Below, piece by piece: positions 18,676 to 28,230 of a stretch of 64,000 bases of DNA. The DNA comes from Symplocastrum torsivum CPER-KK1 (GTDB lineage Bacteria; Cyanobacteriota; Cyanobacteriia; Cyanobacteriales; Coleofasciculaceae). The notes beneath the pieces were generated by a model. The model saw only the letters and a list, made by a program, of their open reading frames with translations. It had not been told where the DNA came from and ran no database searches. Position 1 is the stretch's first letter. Each line of letters opens with the position of its first letter. Location of the stretch: assembly GCA_019358875.1 (NCBI GenBank), contig JAHHIF010000002.1:124001-188000 (forward strand). Reading direction: 5' to 3'. The translations under genes and the position numbers were made by a program.

Positions 18676-19323
18676 ATGTTGCTTCGACCCCATCAACGCA
18701 CCAAGCTAGACGATACCAATGACACAGACTTTTACGCGATGCCACGCTTCGTCACTCATGTGGACGAAGGTTTTATCGATCAGCTAACCCAACTATATCG
18801 CGATCGCCTTAAGCCAAATACCCGCATCTTCGACATGATGAGTAGCTGGGTTTCCCACCTACCAGAGGAGATAGAATTTTCTCACGTCGAAGGACACGGG
18901 CTGAATGAGGAAGAACTTGCTCGTAATCCTCAACTCGCTCATTACTTTGTTCAAAACCTCAACGAAAATCCCAGTCTTCCCCTAGCAGATGAAGACTTTG
19001 ATGCTGTTCTCAACTGTGTTTCTGTGCAATATCTACAATATCCAGATGCTATATTTTCCGAAATTCACCGCATCCTCAAACCGGGCGGCATTGCAATCAT
19101 CAGCTTTTCCAACCGGATGTTCTACCAGAAAGCAATTACTGCATGGCGGGATGGTACAGAAGCTAGCCGAGTTGAGTTAGTCAAAAGCTACTTTCAATCC
19201 GTTCCAGGATTTAGTCCTCCAGAAGTCATTACTCGTCAGTCCTCTGTCCCCAACTTCCTCCAGATGCTTGGTGTCGGTGGTGGTGACCCCTTCTATGCTG
19301 TAATTGCCCAACGTTTAGGCTGA
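18676..19323 (+). CDS. class I SAM-dependent methyltransferase-like protein
   Basis: 215 residues. The second half of a methyltransferase fold is clear: LPLADEDFDAVLNCVSVQYL (motifs II/post I) and EIHRILKPGGIAIISFSNRMF (motif III). The canonical glycine-rich motif I is replaced by IFDMMSSWVSHLPEEI, which is typical of a plant/cyanobacterial subfamily of unknown substrate, so SAM binding is probable but not proven. The start ATG precedes LLRPHQRTKLDDTNDTDFYAMPRFV. Convergent with the glycosyltransferase gene. Confidence 0.8.
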   Translation: MLLRPHQRTKLDDTNDTDFYAMPRFVTHVDEGFIDQLTQLYRDRLKPNTRIFDMMSSWVSHLPEEIEFSHVEGHGLNEEELARNPQLAHYFVQNLNENPSLPLADEDFDAVLNCVSVQYLQYPDAIFSEIHRILKPGGIAIISFSNRMFYQKAITAWRDGTEASRVELVKSYFQSVPGFSPPEVITRQSSVPNFLQMLGVGGGDPFYAVIAQRLG

Positions 19324-19421
19324 AGTTGCTAGAGAATCCCAACCACAGGTGAAAAAGTGTAATTACTCTTAGCGATTCATTCCAACATACATAGAAGTCT
19401 TTCCTTTACGAAGCCATGGCT

Positions 19422-19446
19422 TACCACATCTGCACTCGATGTGGTA
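19422..19446. repeat. perfect 9-bp hairpin between convergent genes
   Basis: TACCACATC (19422-19430) and GATGTGGTA (19438-19446) pair around a 7-nt loop, 7 bp from the glycosyltransferase stop and about 100 bp after the methyltransferase stop. There is no U-tract on either side, so it is at best a weak bidirectional terminator or 3' stabiliser. Confidence 0.5.
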
Positions 19447-19452
19447 GGACAG

Positions 19453-20412
19453 TTAACGCTTATAAATAGGAAGCTCTTCAGTAAACCCTCCCATCTCCGA
19501 TAAGATATATAAAGGTCTTCCTTTCACTTCCTCATAAATTCGTCCCACATATTCACCCAGAATCCCAATACTGACTAACTGCACAGCACCGAGAAAGAAT
19601 ATTGCAATCATAATCGTGGCAAAGCCAGTCAAGGGGGAATTTGGCGAGACAATACGCCAGTAAAGTACAAGCACAGCCATCAGAATTGCTGCTACAGCCG
19701 CGGCTAAGCCAACGTAGGTTGAGAGTCGTAGCGGCAATCTAGAGAAAGACACTAGACCATTTGCTGCTAAGGAGAGGGACTTGCGAAAGGTGTACTTTAC
19801 TTCCCCTGCAAAACGTGGGTCACGCTCAAACCGGATTGAAGTCTGCTGTAAGCCTGCCCAAGAACGTAGCCCCCGGATGTAGCGGTTACGTTCTGGCATC
19901 GCATTGAGGATATCGACTACTCGCCGATCCATCAAACAAAAGTCGCCCGTATCTGGGGGAATATCCACATCGGCAAGGCGCCGCAGGAGGCGATAAAACA
20001 GATAAGCAGGAAGGCGCTTCAACCAGCTTTCTTTACGCCGTTGGGTACGCTGGGCATAGACAACTTGATAGCCTTGTTGCCACTTTTCGATGAGATGAGG
20101 AATTAACTCTGGCGGGTCTTGTAAATCGGCATCGAGAATAATAACGGCTTGACCTCGTACAAAATTAAGACCCGCTGTGACAGCAATTTGATGACCAAAG
20201 TTACGGGCGAGGCTAATGTAGCAAACTCGTGGGTCTTTTTGGTGGAGGTCGCGTAATAACGAAAGAGAGCAATCGCGACTACCATCATTGATTAAGATTA
20301 ATTCCGCTGAACCATCTAGCTGATCCATCACAGCAGCAACACGATGGTACATCTCAAGAATCGTTTCCTCTTCGTTATAGATCGGAACGATTAAGGAATA
20401 CTTTGGGGACAT
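19453..20412 (-). CDS. GT2 polyprenyl-phosphate glycosyltransferase (GtrB/DPM1-like)
   Basis: 319 residues. The N-terminal GT-A domain carries [41 protein letters not shown] and the metal site [12 protein letters not shown], then the family block [19 protein letters not shown]. Two C-terminal membrane helices (about 232-256 and 266-292) and the closing [16 protein letters not shown] are diagnostic of GtrB-like enzymes, which load a sugar from a nucleotide donor onto undecaprenyl phosphate at the cytoplasmic face. The lipid-linked sugar is a substrate for membrane GT-C enzymes such as the PIG-V-like protein encoded upstream on the same strand and the GT39 cluster at 26.5-34.9 kb; that link is inference. 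Confidence 0.92.
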   Translation of the reverse strand: MSPKYSLIVPIYNEEETILEMYHRVAAVMDQLDGSAELILINDGSRDCSLSLLRDLHQKDPRVCYISLARNFGHQIAVTAGLNFVRGQAVIILDADLQDPPELIPHLIEKWQQGYQVVYAQRTQRRKESWLKRLPAYLFYRLLRRLADVDIPPDTGDFCLMDRRVVDILNAMPERNRYIRGLRSWAGLQQTSIRFERDPRFAGEVKYTFRKSLSLAANGLVSFSRLPLRLSTYVGLAAAVAAILMAVLVLYWRIVSPNSPLTGFATIMIAIFFLGAVQLVSIGILGEYVGRIYEEVKGRPLYILSEMGGFTEELPIYKR

Positions 20413-20531
20413 AGTTCATCCATATTGATTTAAAAGGTTGGAGTATGGTGATGGATTTGAGCATAAGCGCGTACTTAATACCTGACTTTAAATTAAAACT
20501 CATCTTAAGGGGCTAATCACTGTTCTCAGTT

Positions 20532-21716
20532 CTAAAAAAACCAGTCCCACCAGGCAAACCGAATCGCATAGCGTCCGAGGAGAAGTGCAAAAAAGCCGAT
20601 GATTGCGTATCCCCAACGAGGATGGTTGGCAAGCACTAAACCCAATGCGAGGGAGAGGGATGCGATCGCATAAACATAGCGACTGACAGATTGGAGGGCA
20701 CCAGAATAAGCAATGATCGCCAAGGAGAAAACACCGTAGGCGAGTGCGACCAAGGGAAGCTTATTTCGTAAGTGCCACAGTAAGTAACCACCCCCCAGGA
20801 ACATGATTAATTTAATTAAACTATCTTTGTTCCCTGATAAAGCATGGCTAGCTATATACCCCCAAGTCGGTTGATCGCCCCATGCCTCCTGTACATGAAT
20901 GAACGCGATCGGGTCTCCAAAACGAAGTCCACAATAGGCACTAAATAACAGTAACCCTCCGACTGACGCTAAACCTGCTGCATAGGCAATCTTATGTCGC
21001 TTTTCTCTCCAAGCCACAAAAAGAAAGGCGGGTACCAACGCCGCCCCTGTTGCCCGTGTTGCAGTCGCTAATGCTCCCCAAAATGCTGCCCTGCCATGTT
21101 GTTGGTTATCAAAGGCTCGTAAAGCGGCTGTAGTCACTAGTAGAAACAAACCTTCGGTATAAGCGACTGTTCCAAATACAGAGAAGGGACACCAAGCCAG
21201 TACAGCCGTTGACCACCTAGCTTCCTTGACACCAAACCGTTCTTCAGCCCAACGGTATAGAAAAAATAACGCCCCAAGCAAGGCTAAATTGTTTACCAAA
21301 GGGCCTGCTACGTCAAACGGGAGACCGAGACTCATCACCCCACGGGTGATTAAGGGAAACAGAGGGAAGAAGGCGACGGGATATTTCTGTCCATCATTGG
21401 CATAGTCGTAGCCAGTCGTTGCAATCTGCCGATACCAAGCCCCATCCCAATGTGTAAAGAGTTCCCAACCTGCTTTGGGAACAAAATTGTGGGTAAAACC
21501 CAGTGGAGTGTAGTCGTAGTCTGTCGGTGGCGCTTGAATCAAGGGAGCAATGAGTTGCATCGCTACAATGATGACGAGTCGGCTCAAAAGCCACATCGCT
21601 AAGACAAAAATCCAGCCCTCGCTCCATCTTTTTCTCTTGAGCCTGTCTTCTGAATCTACAATTTCCCTCGACCTTATCGGTGTCATAGCTAAAAAATATG
21701 CGAGTTTAGAAGGCAA
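20532..21716 (-). CDS. PIG-V-like mannosyltransferase family membrane protein
   Basis: 394 residues with about nine hydrophobic segments. The first periplasmic loop contains HWDGAWYRQIATTGYDYAN and the second KYPVAFFPLFPLITR, the conserved WDG..Y..IA..GY and AFFPLFP motifs of PIG-V-type GT-C enzymes, which use dolichol- or polyprenyl-phosphate mannose in eukaryotes. The bacterial acceptor is unknown. It lies 119 bp upstream of the GtrB-like gene on the same strand, so the two may be expressed together, one making lipid-linked sugar and the other transferring it. The start could also be the internal ATG at MTPIRSRE, 10 residues later. Confidence 0.85.
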   Translation of the reverse strand: MPSKLAYFLAMTPIRSREIVDSEDRLKRKRWSEGWIFVLAMWLLSRLVIIVAMQLIAPLIQAPPTDYDYTPLGFTHNFVPKAGWELFTHWDGAWYRQIATTGYDYANDGQKYPVAFFPLFPLITRGVMSLGLPFDVAGPLVNNLALLGALFFLYRWAEERFGVKEARWSTAVLAWCPFSVFGTVAYTEGLFLLVTTAALRAFDNQQHGRAAFWGALATATRATGAALVPAFLFVAWREKRHKIAYAAGLASVGGLLLFSAYCGLRFGDPIAFIHVQEAWGDQPTWGYIASHALSGNKDSLIKLIMFLGGGYLLWHLRNKLPLVALAYGVFSLAIIAYSGALQSVSRYVYAIASLSLALGLVLANHPRWGYAIIGFFALLLGRYAIRFAWWDWFF

Positions 21717-21844
21717 GCTAAGCCAGAAGTCGTAAAACGTTTAAGCTGAAATTACGCCTTGAGAACACAATTTTATTCCCTTTAAAGAAGGATTTTTCTG
21801 TTACTGAAGCCTGTTTCTTCCCCTTTCGTCATCAATAGCAACTA

Positions 21845-23134
21845 TTAACGACCCAGCTTATTGGGAATTCCGTCACAGCCACCGGGAATTGACTTTCGGG
21901 AATTTTCCCCACACCAAGCACAGCAGTAGTAGCGTTGTTCTTCTTCAAGCCGCAGGACACCTGTAAAGTTAGCGTTTTCAACCACAGCACCCGTGTGGGC
22001 GCCTGTTTCATAATTAGGGGGTTTGGTACGGCTGCGAGGACTGGCGGTTTCTACTGAACCATAGAAGAGGTGAACTCCAAATAGGTCAGCACCACTAAGA
22101 TTAGCTTCAAATAAAATTGTTCGAGCTAAGTTGGCTTTTACTAGGTCACAGCCGCTGAGATTGGCTCTCACCATGTTGGCATCGCTCAATTCTGTCCAGC
22201 GCAAATCTGTACCCGCAAGGTCTGCTCCAGCTAACATCACGTTCAAGTCAATCACACGTACGCCATCATCACGGTCTTCTAGGTAACCTCCGTTACCATC
22301 CAGCATTGGACGACCTAAGTGGCGATCGCGTTTTAATGGTGTCAGCAACCGAGACTGGGACAAAAACCGTATAACTTTGGCTTTCCCTTGAGCGTCTACA
22401 CTACTTAAAATAGCCGCTGTGCGTCCTTCTGAAAATGCCCGCTCCTGTGGCCAATCTTCTAGTAATCCTTCGTTATCTAATGCCAGGTCAGAAACGCCCT
22501 GAAAGTAGGCATCAATGGTTTGCTGTTGGGTAATCGTGTTCTGTTGGATGGTTAGGTCTTTAGAAATTACATATTGTCGCCAAGCAATGTAAACAGCGAG
22601 GACGGCGATGAGAATTTGCCCTAACGCTCCAATCCACTCCGCTAGTGAGCCAATGGCTTCGGAGTTTAGCTTTTCCAGCACAGCATCAAACTTTCGATTG
22701 ACACCTGTTAGGGTTGCCAAACCAAAGATTGCCGCTAGCAATCCAAAGATAGCAACGAACCGTGATTGCTCGACTGGAGAGACTGACTCACTTAACCACT
22801 GCTGCAACGGTACCCAAACAACTGGCACTGATATCAGCAAGGTGGCAATTGCTCCCGCCATCCCAATCCAGAAGTTATCAATCGTTAACCCCAAAACCAG
22901 AATTGCGATCGCAATTAGGGTAAGTATCGGGACTGAGGGATGATTAGCAAGACTCGGTTGGCTAGTTTGCCTGGATAGCACCCCGGTAGATACAGGTGGC
23001 GGCTGTCTAGTTAGTTTGATCGCTGGCGGTGATTTACCATTACCGGAGGTATTGGCAGCAGTACTAATGCCACTCTCACCGGTTGGACTATCTACTGACG
23101 GACTGGACTGGGGAGAATCAGGCTGAGTTGTCAT
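21845..23134 (-). CDS. membrane protein with pentapeptide repeats
   Basis: 429 residues. A Ser/Pro-rich N-terminal tail (1-65) precedes four hydrophobic segments (about 68-88, 90-110, 125-146 and 165-185), then a helical stretch WRQYVISKDLTIQQNTITQQQTIDAYFQ, and from about residue 300 a short pentapeptide-repeat block (ADLAGTDLRWTELSDANM, RANLSGCDLVKANLA) that would form a right-handed beta helix. The C-terminus has CCAWCGENSRKSIPGGCDG, a Cys cluster that could bind metal. The pairing of membrane helices with pentapeptide repeats is common in cyanobacteria; function unknown. No operon partner. Confidence 0.78.
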   Translation of the reverse strand: MTTQPDSPQSSPSVDSPTGESGISTAANTSGNGKSPPAIKLTRQPPPVSTGVLSRQTSQPSLANHPSVPILTLIAIAILVLGLTIDNFWIGMAGAIATLLISVPVVWVPLQQWLSESVSPVEQSRFVAIFGLLAAIFGLATLTGVNRKFDAVLEKLNSEAIGSLAEWIGALGQILIAVLAVYIAWRQYVISKDLTIQQNTITQQQTIDAYFQGVSDLALDNEGLLEDWPQERAFSEGRTAAILSSVDAQGKAKVIRFLSQSRLLTPLKRDRHLGRPMLDGNGGYLEDRDDGVRVIDLNVMLAGADLAGTDLRWTELSDANMVRANLSGCDLVKANLARTILFEANLSGADLFGVHLFYGSVETASPRSRTKPPNYETGAHTGAVVENANFTGVLRLEEEQRYYCCAWCGENSRKSIPGGCDGIPNKLGR

Positions 23135-23510
23135 CGTCTTCCAAGTAAAGCGGGCATGGCGGGATATATTGCCTATATATACCTAGATGATTTTAACCAA
23201 GCAACAATTTGAGCCGTCTGCCTGTTCAAAGGCTTACCGCTGTTTTGAGTAAATCCACATTCTAAGGCTTTTGTCAAGTTTTTTATTGTGAGGCAACATC
23301 AAGCTTTTTATATAGCAGTAGCCACGGATGTTAGGGCATTAACGGGAGCCAAGTTCTTTAGCTAGAGCCGATGTGACCAAAGCTGACTGCTGATTGCTAT
23401 AGCAAGCGCAACCCAAGTAATTTGATTTAAGCGATCGCTGTATTCCCCATGCCTATCTGGTAGCTAGATATGACGTAAAATCTGTATAACTGCCGCAAGA
23501 GGGATGTCAA
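23135..23510. other. 376-bp gap between divergent genes, no gene seen
   Basis: Contains the promoters of the divergent pentapeptide protein and small membrane protein genes. I see one HIP1 site (around 23431) and no convincing hairpin or small gene. Confidence 0.4.
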
Positions 23511-23891
23511 ATGGAGTTTGGATATGAGTTTAGTAGTTCCCAGAATGAACTGATTAAACAGCTAGCTGACAAAATGCGATTTGTTGGCTACTTCCTAATT
23601 GGTGTAGGAGTTCTGACGGCAATCGGTGGATTATTGGCATTGAGAAATGGTGGTGTCGGTAGCATCATTAGCGGAGTTGTTCAAGTCATTATTGGGGTTT
23701 GGACTAGCAAAGCCGCATCTGCTTTCAAGCTGATCGTAGAGACTCAGGGGAATGATATTGAAAATCTTATGGGTGCCCTCGGTGAACTGAGGAAACTCTA
23801 TGCTCTTCAATACTGGGCTTTAATCATCGCTATAGTTTTTGCAGTAATCGGACTTATATTGGGACTAGTTTTTAGCGCATCTTTGCCTTGA
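23511..23891 (+). CDS. small membrane protein of unknown function
   Basis: 126 residues with two or three membrane helices (about 22-42, 49-68 and 102-123) joined by a cytosolic amphipathic segment IVETQGNDIENLMGALGELRKLYALQ. It resembles the small DUF5362-like membrane proteins in layout, but I cannot confirm the family. An AGAGGGATG-like purine stretch 5-11 nt before the ATG gives a reasonable ribosome site. It stands alone between divergent and convergent neighbours. Confidence 0.65.
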   Translation: MEFGYEFSSSQNELIKQLADKMRFVGYFLIGVGVLTAIGGLLALRNGGVGSIISGVVQVIIGVWTSKAASAFKLIVETQGNDIENLMGALGELRKLYALQYWALIIAIVFAVIGLILGLVFSASLP

Positions 23892-23953
23892 GAAACAGCA
23901 CTCCAAGCTACGTTTCTGGTGTTAGTATTCAAAAGAGCGATCGCATATCAGAA

Positions 23954-24739
23954 TCATGATTCATCTAGCGCCTGTTGTTTTGCAAACTGCTCCTTCAGTT
24001 TTCGCAGAATCGGGATTTTCTGATATTGCTCAGAGCGTATGCTATCCCAGTCCAAACCTAAGGGGCGCGGATAAATCGTCTTTGTCTCTATGATCTCTTC
24101 AGAAGTGACAACCCAATTGAGTGCCCAATCATGACTTTGCATCGGCAAACACTTTTGTTCAACAATCTGCAAGGGATGTACCGTCGTCACAATTGGCGTA
24201 TCGGGTTGCACCAACCCAAACTCATAAAGCATGGCAAGTTCCAAGTCAGCAAACCCAGCGCCTTTCCCAGTCCGACCCCCATTGCGGGTCACCGCCACAC
24301 AGCCTACCATCACTAAATCAATAGGTTGCATCTGGTCAAACGTCACCAATCGCCCATAAGTCAGTGCCTTATTTGCGATCGCAGCGTCTTCAAGTAAGAT
24401 GTTACGCTGCTGCAAATCCTCAGCCGTCAATTCAACAAAGCAACGGGTACTCGTCAAGCGGGGTACAGCCATGTACAAGCGTTTTCCCTCTTGCAGCGCA
24501 CGTAGCCGCACTGGAATTTGTGGTGAATCGGGATTGCACTTAATCGCCTTTGCCTGTTGCCAAATTGGTAAAGCTGCGAGTTGTTCAGCCGCTTGTTGGG
24601 CACCAACAAAGTTTGGGATGTGACCAAATGGGTCACCAATAGCTGCCCCTTGTTCCTTTAGCAATGACCAAATCTCAGTTCTCAGATTGTCTTTATCGGG
24701 ATGATAACCACTCCAATTTGTCTTGATAGTGTTAGACAT
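23954..24739 (-). CDS. 5-formyltetrahydrofolate cyclo-ligase family protein (MTHFSD-like)
   Basis: 261 residues. The C-terminal half carries the family core PIDLVMVGCVAVTRNGGRTGKGAGFADLE, where GGRxGKGxGFxDLE is the nucleotide/folate site of 5-formyl-THF cyclo-ligases. The N-terminal basic ATP loop of true MTHFS is only loosely conserved (KDNLRTEIWSLLKEQGAAIGDPFGHIPNFVG), which is typical of the MTHFSD-like branch also found in plants and animals. Cyclo-ligase activity is therefore plausible, not certain. The ATG lies 6 bp after the stop of the AraC-type regulator upstream, so the two form an operon. Confidence 0.8.
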   Translation of the reverse strand: MSNTIKTNWSGYHPDKDNLRTEIWSLLKEQGAAIGDPFGHIPNFVGAQQAAEQLAALPIWQQAKAIKCNPDSPQIPVRLRALQEGKRLYMAVPRLTSTRCFVELTAEDLQQRNILLEDAAIANKALTYGRLVTFDQMQPIDLVMVGCVAVTRNGGRTGKGAGFADLELAMLYEFGLVQPDTPIVTTVHPLQIVEQKCLPMQSHDWALNWVVTSEEIIETKTIYPRPLGLDWDSIRSEQYQKIPILRKLKEQFAKQQALDES

Positions 24740-24745
24740 TGAATT

Positions 24746-25642
24746 TCATTTAACGTGTTGGCGATAGACATTGGGAGTTACTTGCAGAGTCTTGCGAAAC
24801 ACTGTTGTCATGTGGCTTTGATTACCAAAACCTACTTCGTAGGCAATCTCAGCAATGGATAGACTCGGTTCACGAAGCAAAGCTTTCGCTCGTTCGATAC
24901 GACATTGCAGGACATATTTGTAAGGAGGTACTCCTGTTGTTGCTTTAAAGGAATGGGCGAAGTAAAAGGGACTCAATCCAACAACTCCAGCAATTCCATC
25001 AAGACTTAGCTCACGTTGAAGATTGTCTTGAATATACTCAATCGCTGTTTTAAGCATCTTAAGGGCTAAGAAATCAGGGACACGCTTGAGTTGACCAGAT
25101 ACATTCGACCGATGACGGATAACGTGTTCCATGATCAGTGTCGCTACTGACTCTAGATAGAGCGCTCCACCAACATGTCTATCTGTAAAAAAGTCTCGCA
25201 CTGCTTGAGCTAGACGTAAGCCTTTCGCACTTGCCTGAACCTGCCCTGGTACGAGTTCAACATCTTTGTCACTGCTGTATTCAGTAAGGATTCGAGAGGC
25301 TAGCGGTTGCTTGTAAGCAAGGACGATGAAGAAACCAGCCGTTTCGATAGAGCGATAACTGCTAAATGAGGGCACAACGTCGAAACCACCTGGTTCGGCA
25401 CAATAAGTCTCTAGCTTATCGGAGTTAAACGCGGCAATTCCACGACCGATCTCAAACCGAGTCGAAATCAGCTCAAAGGTAGGGGTGATATTAACCTCTA
25501 AATTTCCTGGTGGGACTAGAGCAACAATCAAACTCGGCGTTTCTAGCCAATGTCCCCACTTCGGCAACTCGCATAAGGGGGCATGGTTCAGAGGCATCCT
25601 GTACTCTGCTGATATAAATTTCTGTTCTTTTAGAACATCCAC
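24746..25642 (-). CDS. AraC-family transcriptional regulator
   Basis: 298 residues. The C-terminal 100 residues hold the two helix-turn-helix units of AraC/XylS proteins: ELSLDGIAGVVGLSPFYFAHSFKATTGVPPYKYV and SIAEIAYEVGFGNQSHMTTVFRK, followed by TPNVYRQ. The N-terminal domain (1-190) has no recognisable cupin motif; its ligand is unknown. The start is probably a GTG at 25642; a 13-bp palindrome GTTCTTTTAGAAC (25624-25636) lies just inside. The gene runs into the cyclo-ligase gene with a 6-bp gap and diverges from the MAPEG gene 88 bp away, so it may control one or both. Confidence 0.9.
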   Translation of the reverse strand: MDVLKEQKFISAEYRMPLNHAPLCELPKWGHWLETPSLIVALVPPGNLEVNITPTFELISTRFEIGRGIAAFNSDKLETYCAEPGGFDVVPSFSSYRSIETAGFFIVLAYKQPLASRILTEYSSDKDVELVPGQVQASAKGLRLAQAVRDFFTDRHVGGALYLESVATLIMEHVIRHRSNVSGQLKRVPDFLALKMLKTAIEYIQDNLQRELSLDGIAGVVGLSPFYFAHSFKATTGVPPYKYVLQCRIERAKALLREPSLSIAEIAYEVGFGNQSHMTTVFRKTLQVTPNVYRQHVK

Positions 25643-25730
25643 TCTTCACCCGCAAGAACTGAAAAGACAGCTTAAGCCTGTATCTGTATAGTTGGCTCTA
25701 TTAAGTTTATTAAAGGACATCGAGTAACCA

Positions 25731-26240
25731 ATGCATACAGGTTTGATTCCCATATCGGCACTCTTCATTGGGTTGAATGGTATCCTCGCCTTTGCACTTT
25801 CCTATATTGCAGCGACGGAACGGACAAGAGCGAGAGTTTGGCATGGTGAGTCAAAAGAGGACGTTACCACACAACCCGATCCGCTTGCTAATCCCAGTGC
25901 TTGGGTGGCGACAATTGAGCGTCTGAGTCAAAAGCTGTCGCTAGGAAAGGTTCAAGAAGATGGAATACTACAGCGTAAGGTACGCGCTCATGGGAATTTT
26001 GCTGAATATGTGCCGCAGGGGTTGCTTTTCCTTGTGGCGCTAGAGTTAATGAACGCTCACGTCGGGCTGATATGGCTTCTCGGCGGTACGCTTACAGTTG
26101 CTAGAGTTGCCCATGCTTACGGAGTGATTACGAAATATGGTCCTTCTATCGGGCGGGCAACAGGATTTTTCCTAACTTGGTTCGTTTACATAATTGGCAG
26201 CATCGCTTGTCTCTACTACAGCGCTAGCAGTTTGATTTGA
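25731..26240 (+). CDS. MAPEG family membrane protein
   Basis: 169 residues with four hydrophobic segments, the MAPEG topology (microsomal glutathione transferase/eicosanoid family). The central RKVRAHGNFAEYVPQGLLFLVALELM has the family signature R..RAH.NF.EY.P that contributes to glutathione binding, and ARVAHAYG follows in helix 3. Between helices 1 and 2 there is an insertion (about 35-80, RARVWHGESKEDVTTQPDPL onward) longer than usual. Likely role: glutathione-dependent detoxification or peroxidase activity in the membrane. Divergent from the AraC regulator, which suggests regulation by it. Confidence 0.88.
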   Translation: MHTGLIPISALFIGLNGILAFALSYIAATERTRARVWHGESKEDVTTQPDPLANPSAWVATIERLSQKLSLGKVQEDGILQRKVRAHGNFAEYVPQGLLFLVALELMNAHVGLIWLLGGTLTVARVAHAYGVITKYGPSIGRATGFFLTWFVYIIGSIACLYYSASSLI

Positions 26241-26529
26241 CGAGCTTTTGCTGGTTGTAGCCAAGGAGTTAAGAACGCGATCGCCTTTGCCAGCAACATT
26301 TGTGTGAGTTCCCGAATCTTTTGGGGATTGTGCGATCGCTACACTATCTCTGTATAAATAACCCACCAATCAATACTCTGCCCTGCTTTCAGAACTTGGA
26401 TGAGTTCGATAATCTACTGCAATTCTCTCCTAGCGCGTACAATTACATAACACATCGACTATCAGGGTTTGCATCGATTGAAGTAGCAGTTTAGGGTGCC
26501 CATCTTGTTGCCGAAATTGACGCTCAAAC

Positions 26530-28188
26530 GTGAAGAATAAATTTGTACGGAATTGGGATTTTAATCCAACTGGGTTACGAGTTTTAATAATCGTAGTATT
26601 ACTGTTGGGGATTTTTTTCCGCTTTGGTAATCTCGATAAAAAAGTTTACTGGTTTGATGAGGCCTTTACCTCATTACGCCTTTCTGGCTATACCGAGGCA
26701 GAAGTTGTTCAGCAGCTTTCTCAAACTCCTGTGGTTGGAGTCGAAGATTTACAAAAATATCAGCGCATTAATCCAGATAAAGGCTTAAAGGATACAATTA
26801 ATTCCTTAGCTTTAGAAGACATCCAGCATCCACCTCTGTATTATTTGATTGCACGATTCTGGATGCAGTTGTTTGGGAATTCTATCACCGCTTCTAGAAG
26901 TTTAACAGCTCTAATTAGTCTTCTGGCACTTCCTTGCCTTTATTGGCTATGCCTGGAATTGTTTAACTCGTCTTCAGTTGGCTGGATAGCGATCGCATTA
27001 ATGGCTGTTTCACCCTTTCATGTTTTGTATGCTCAAGAAGCACGAGAGTATAGCTTATGGACTGTAACTATTTTACTCTCAAGTGTAGCCTTTTTAAAAG
27101 CTCTACAATTCAATAAAAAGAAAAGTATCACCCGTAAAGTTTCTGCTTGGGGAATTTATGCAGCAACTGTATCCTTAGGACTATACACGTTCCCTTTTTC
27201 TGCCTTAGTTACCTTTGGGCATGGAGTCTACATCTGGATAGTAGGCAGATTTCGATTTACGCAAGCTTTGAGTGCTTACTCTCTAGCTGTTCTGAGCAGT
27301 TTTATAACTTTTATTCCTTGGATTTTAGTCCTAATTAATCGCTCCTCCCAGTTTGATAAAACTTTAGGCTGGACTAATCTTGCAATGTCGCGGTTAGCGT
27401 GGATTCGGATATGGTCGCGTAGCATTAGCTGCTCTTTTATTGATTTTAATGTTGACTCTAGAACTCCTTGGGGGATATCGCTAGCTTTCGGAGTGTTATT
27501 TTTACTATTATTTACTTTAATTTGCTATGCAATTTATTTCCTTATTCGTACAAGCTCAAAACCTACATGGCTGTTTATCATTACTTTAATTGCTGTGACA
27601 GGCTTAGCCGTAGTGTTACCAGATTTAATTATTGGCGGGAGACGCTCAACGACGGCTCGATATTTAATTCCCTGTTTCTTAGGAATTCAGCTAGCTATTG
27701 CTTACCTTCTTGCCAAGAAGCTTAGCTTGATTAATTTAAATTTTAGGAAAAAGAAGTTATGGCAATCTGTTGCGATCGCACTATTTTTAGGAGGCGTTTT
27801 GTCCTGTATAGCCAGTTATCCAGCCGAAGGGTGGTGGCACAAGTCTATGAGTTATAGTATTCCTCAAGCTGGTCGTATTATTAACCAAGCTTCTCAACCT
27901 TTAGTCGTTAGTGATGCATCTGTCGCTGACTTATTATCTCTAAGCTATTATCTTGAACCCAAGGTAAAACTTCAAGTAGAGCCAAGGTGCTACACTTGCC
28001 ATATCAATTCTCAAGTAGAGGATAAACCAAATCTCTCCAATGTTACCGAAGGTTTTAGCGAAGTCTTCTTATTCAAACCTAGACCTTCTGAGGCATGGTT
28101 ACAGGCACTTAATCAAGAGCAATATTATACAGTCCAGCCGCTTTACAAGGGAGAGAATGGTGTCTTACTCTGGAAATTGACAAAGTAA
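26530..28188 (+). CDS. GT39-type membrane glycosyltransferase, copy 1 of 3
   Basis: 552 residues with about eleven membrane helices, GT-C fold of the PMT/ArnT group, which transfers a sugar from polyprenyl phosphate on the outer face of the membrane. The first helix ends FRFGNLDKKVYW, then FDEAFTSLR with the Asp-Glu pair expected to be catalytic; IQHPPLYYL and SPFHVLYAQEAREYSLWT are the other conserved blocks, and PDLIIGGRRSTTARYLIP closes the membrane part. The C-terminal 110 residues are periplasmic. It begins with GTG at 26530. The next two genes are paralogues in the same direction (42-bp gap), so this is a tandem triplication forming an operon. The acceptor is unknown. Confidence 0.88.
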   Translation: MKNKFVRNWDFNPTGLRVLIIVVLLLGIFFRFGNLDKKVYWFDEAFTSLRLSGYTEAEVVQQLSQTPVVGVEDLQKYQRINPDKGLKDTINSLALEDIQHPPLYYLIARFWMQLFGNSITASRSLTALISLLALPCLYWLCLELFNSSSVGWIAIALMAVSPFHVLYAQEAREYSLWTVTILLSSVAFLKALQFNKKKSITRKVSAWGIYAATVSLGLYTFPFSALVTFGHGVYIWIVGRFRFTQALSAYSLAVLSSFITFIPWILVLINRSSQFDKTLGWTNLAMSRLAWIRIWSRSISCSFIDFNVDSRTPWGISLAFGVLFLLLFTLICYAIYFLIRTSSKPTWLFIITLIAVTGLAVVLPDLIIGGRRSTTARYLIPCFLGIQLAIAYLLAKKLSLINLNFRKKKLWQSVAIALFLGGVLSCIASYPAEGWWHKSMSYSIPQAGRIINQASQPLVVSDASVADLLSLSYYLEPKVKLQVEPRCYTCHINSQVEDKPNLSNVTEGFSEVFLFKPRPSEAWLQALNQEQYYTVQPLYKGENGVLLWKLTK

Positions 28189-28230
28189 GCAGAACTTTAA
28201 GTTTTAAATGTCATTGAAATTGTTGAACTC

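Noticed and set aside
26300..26494. 64-codon plus-strand frame before the first GT39 gene
   Set aside because: No family resemblance or start signal; spans HIP1-rich non-coding DNA.
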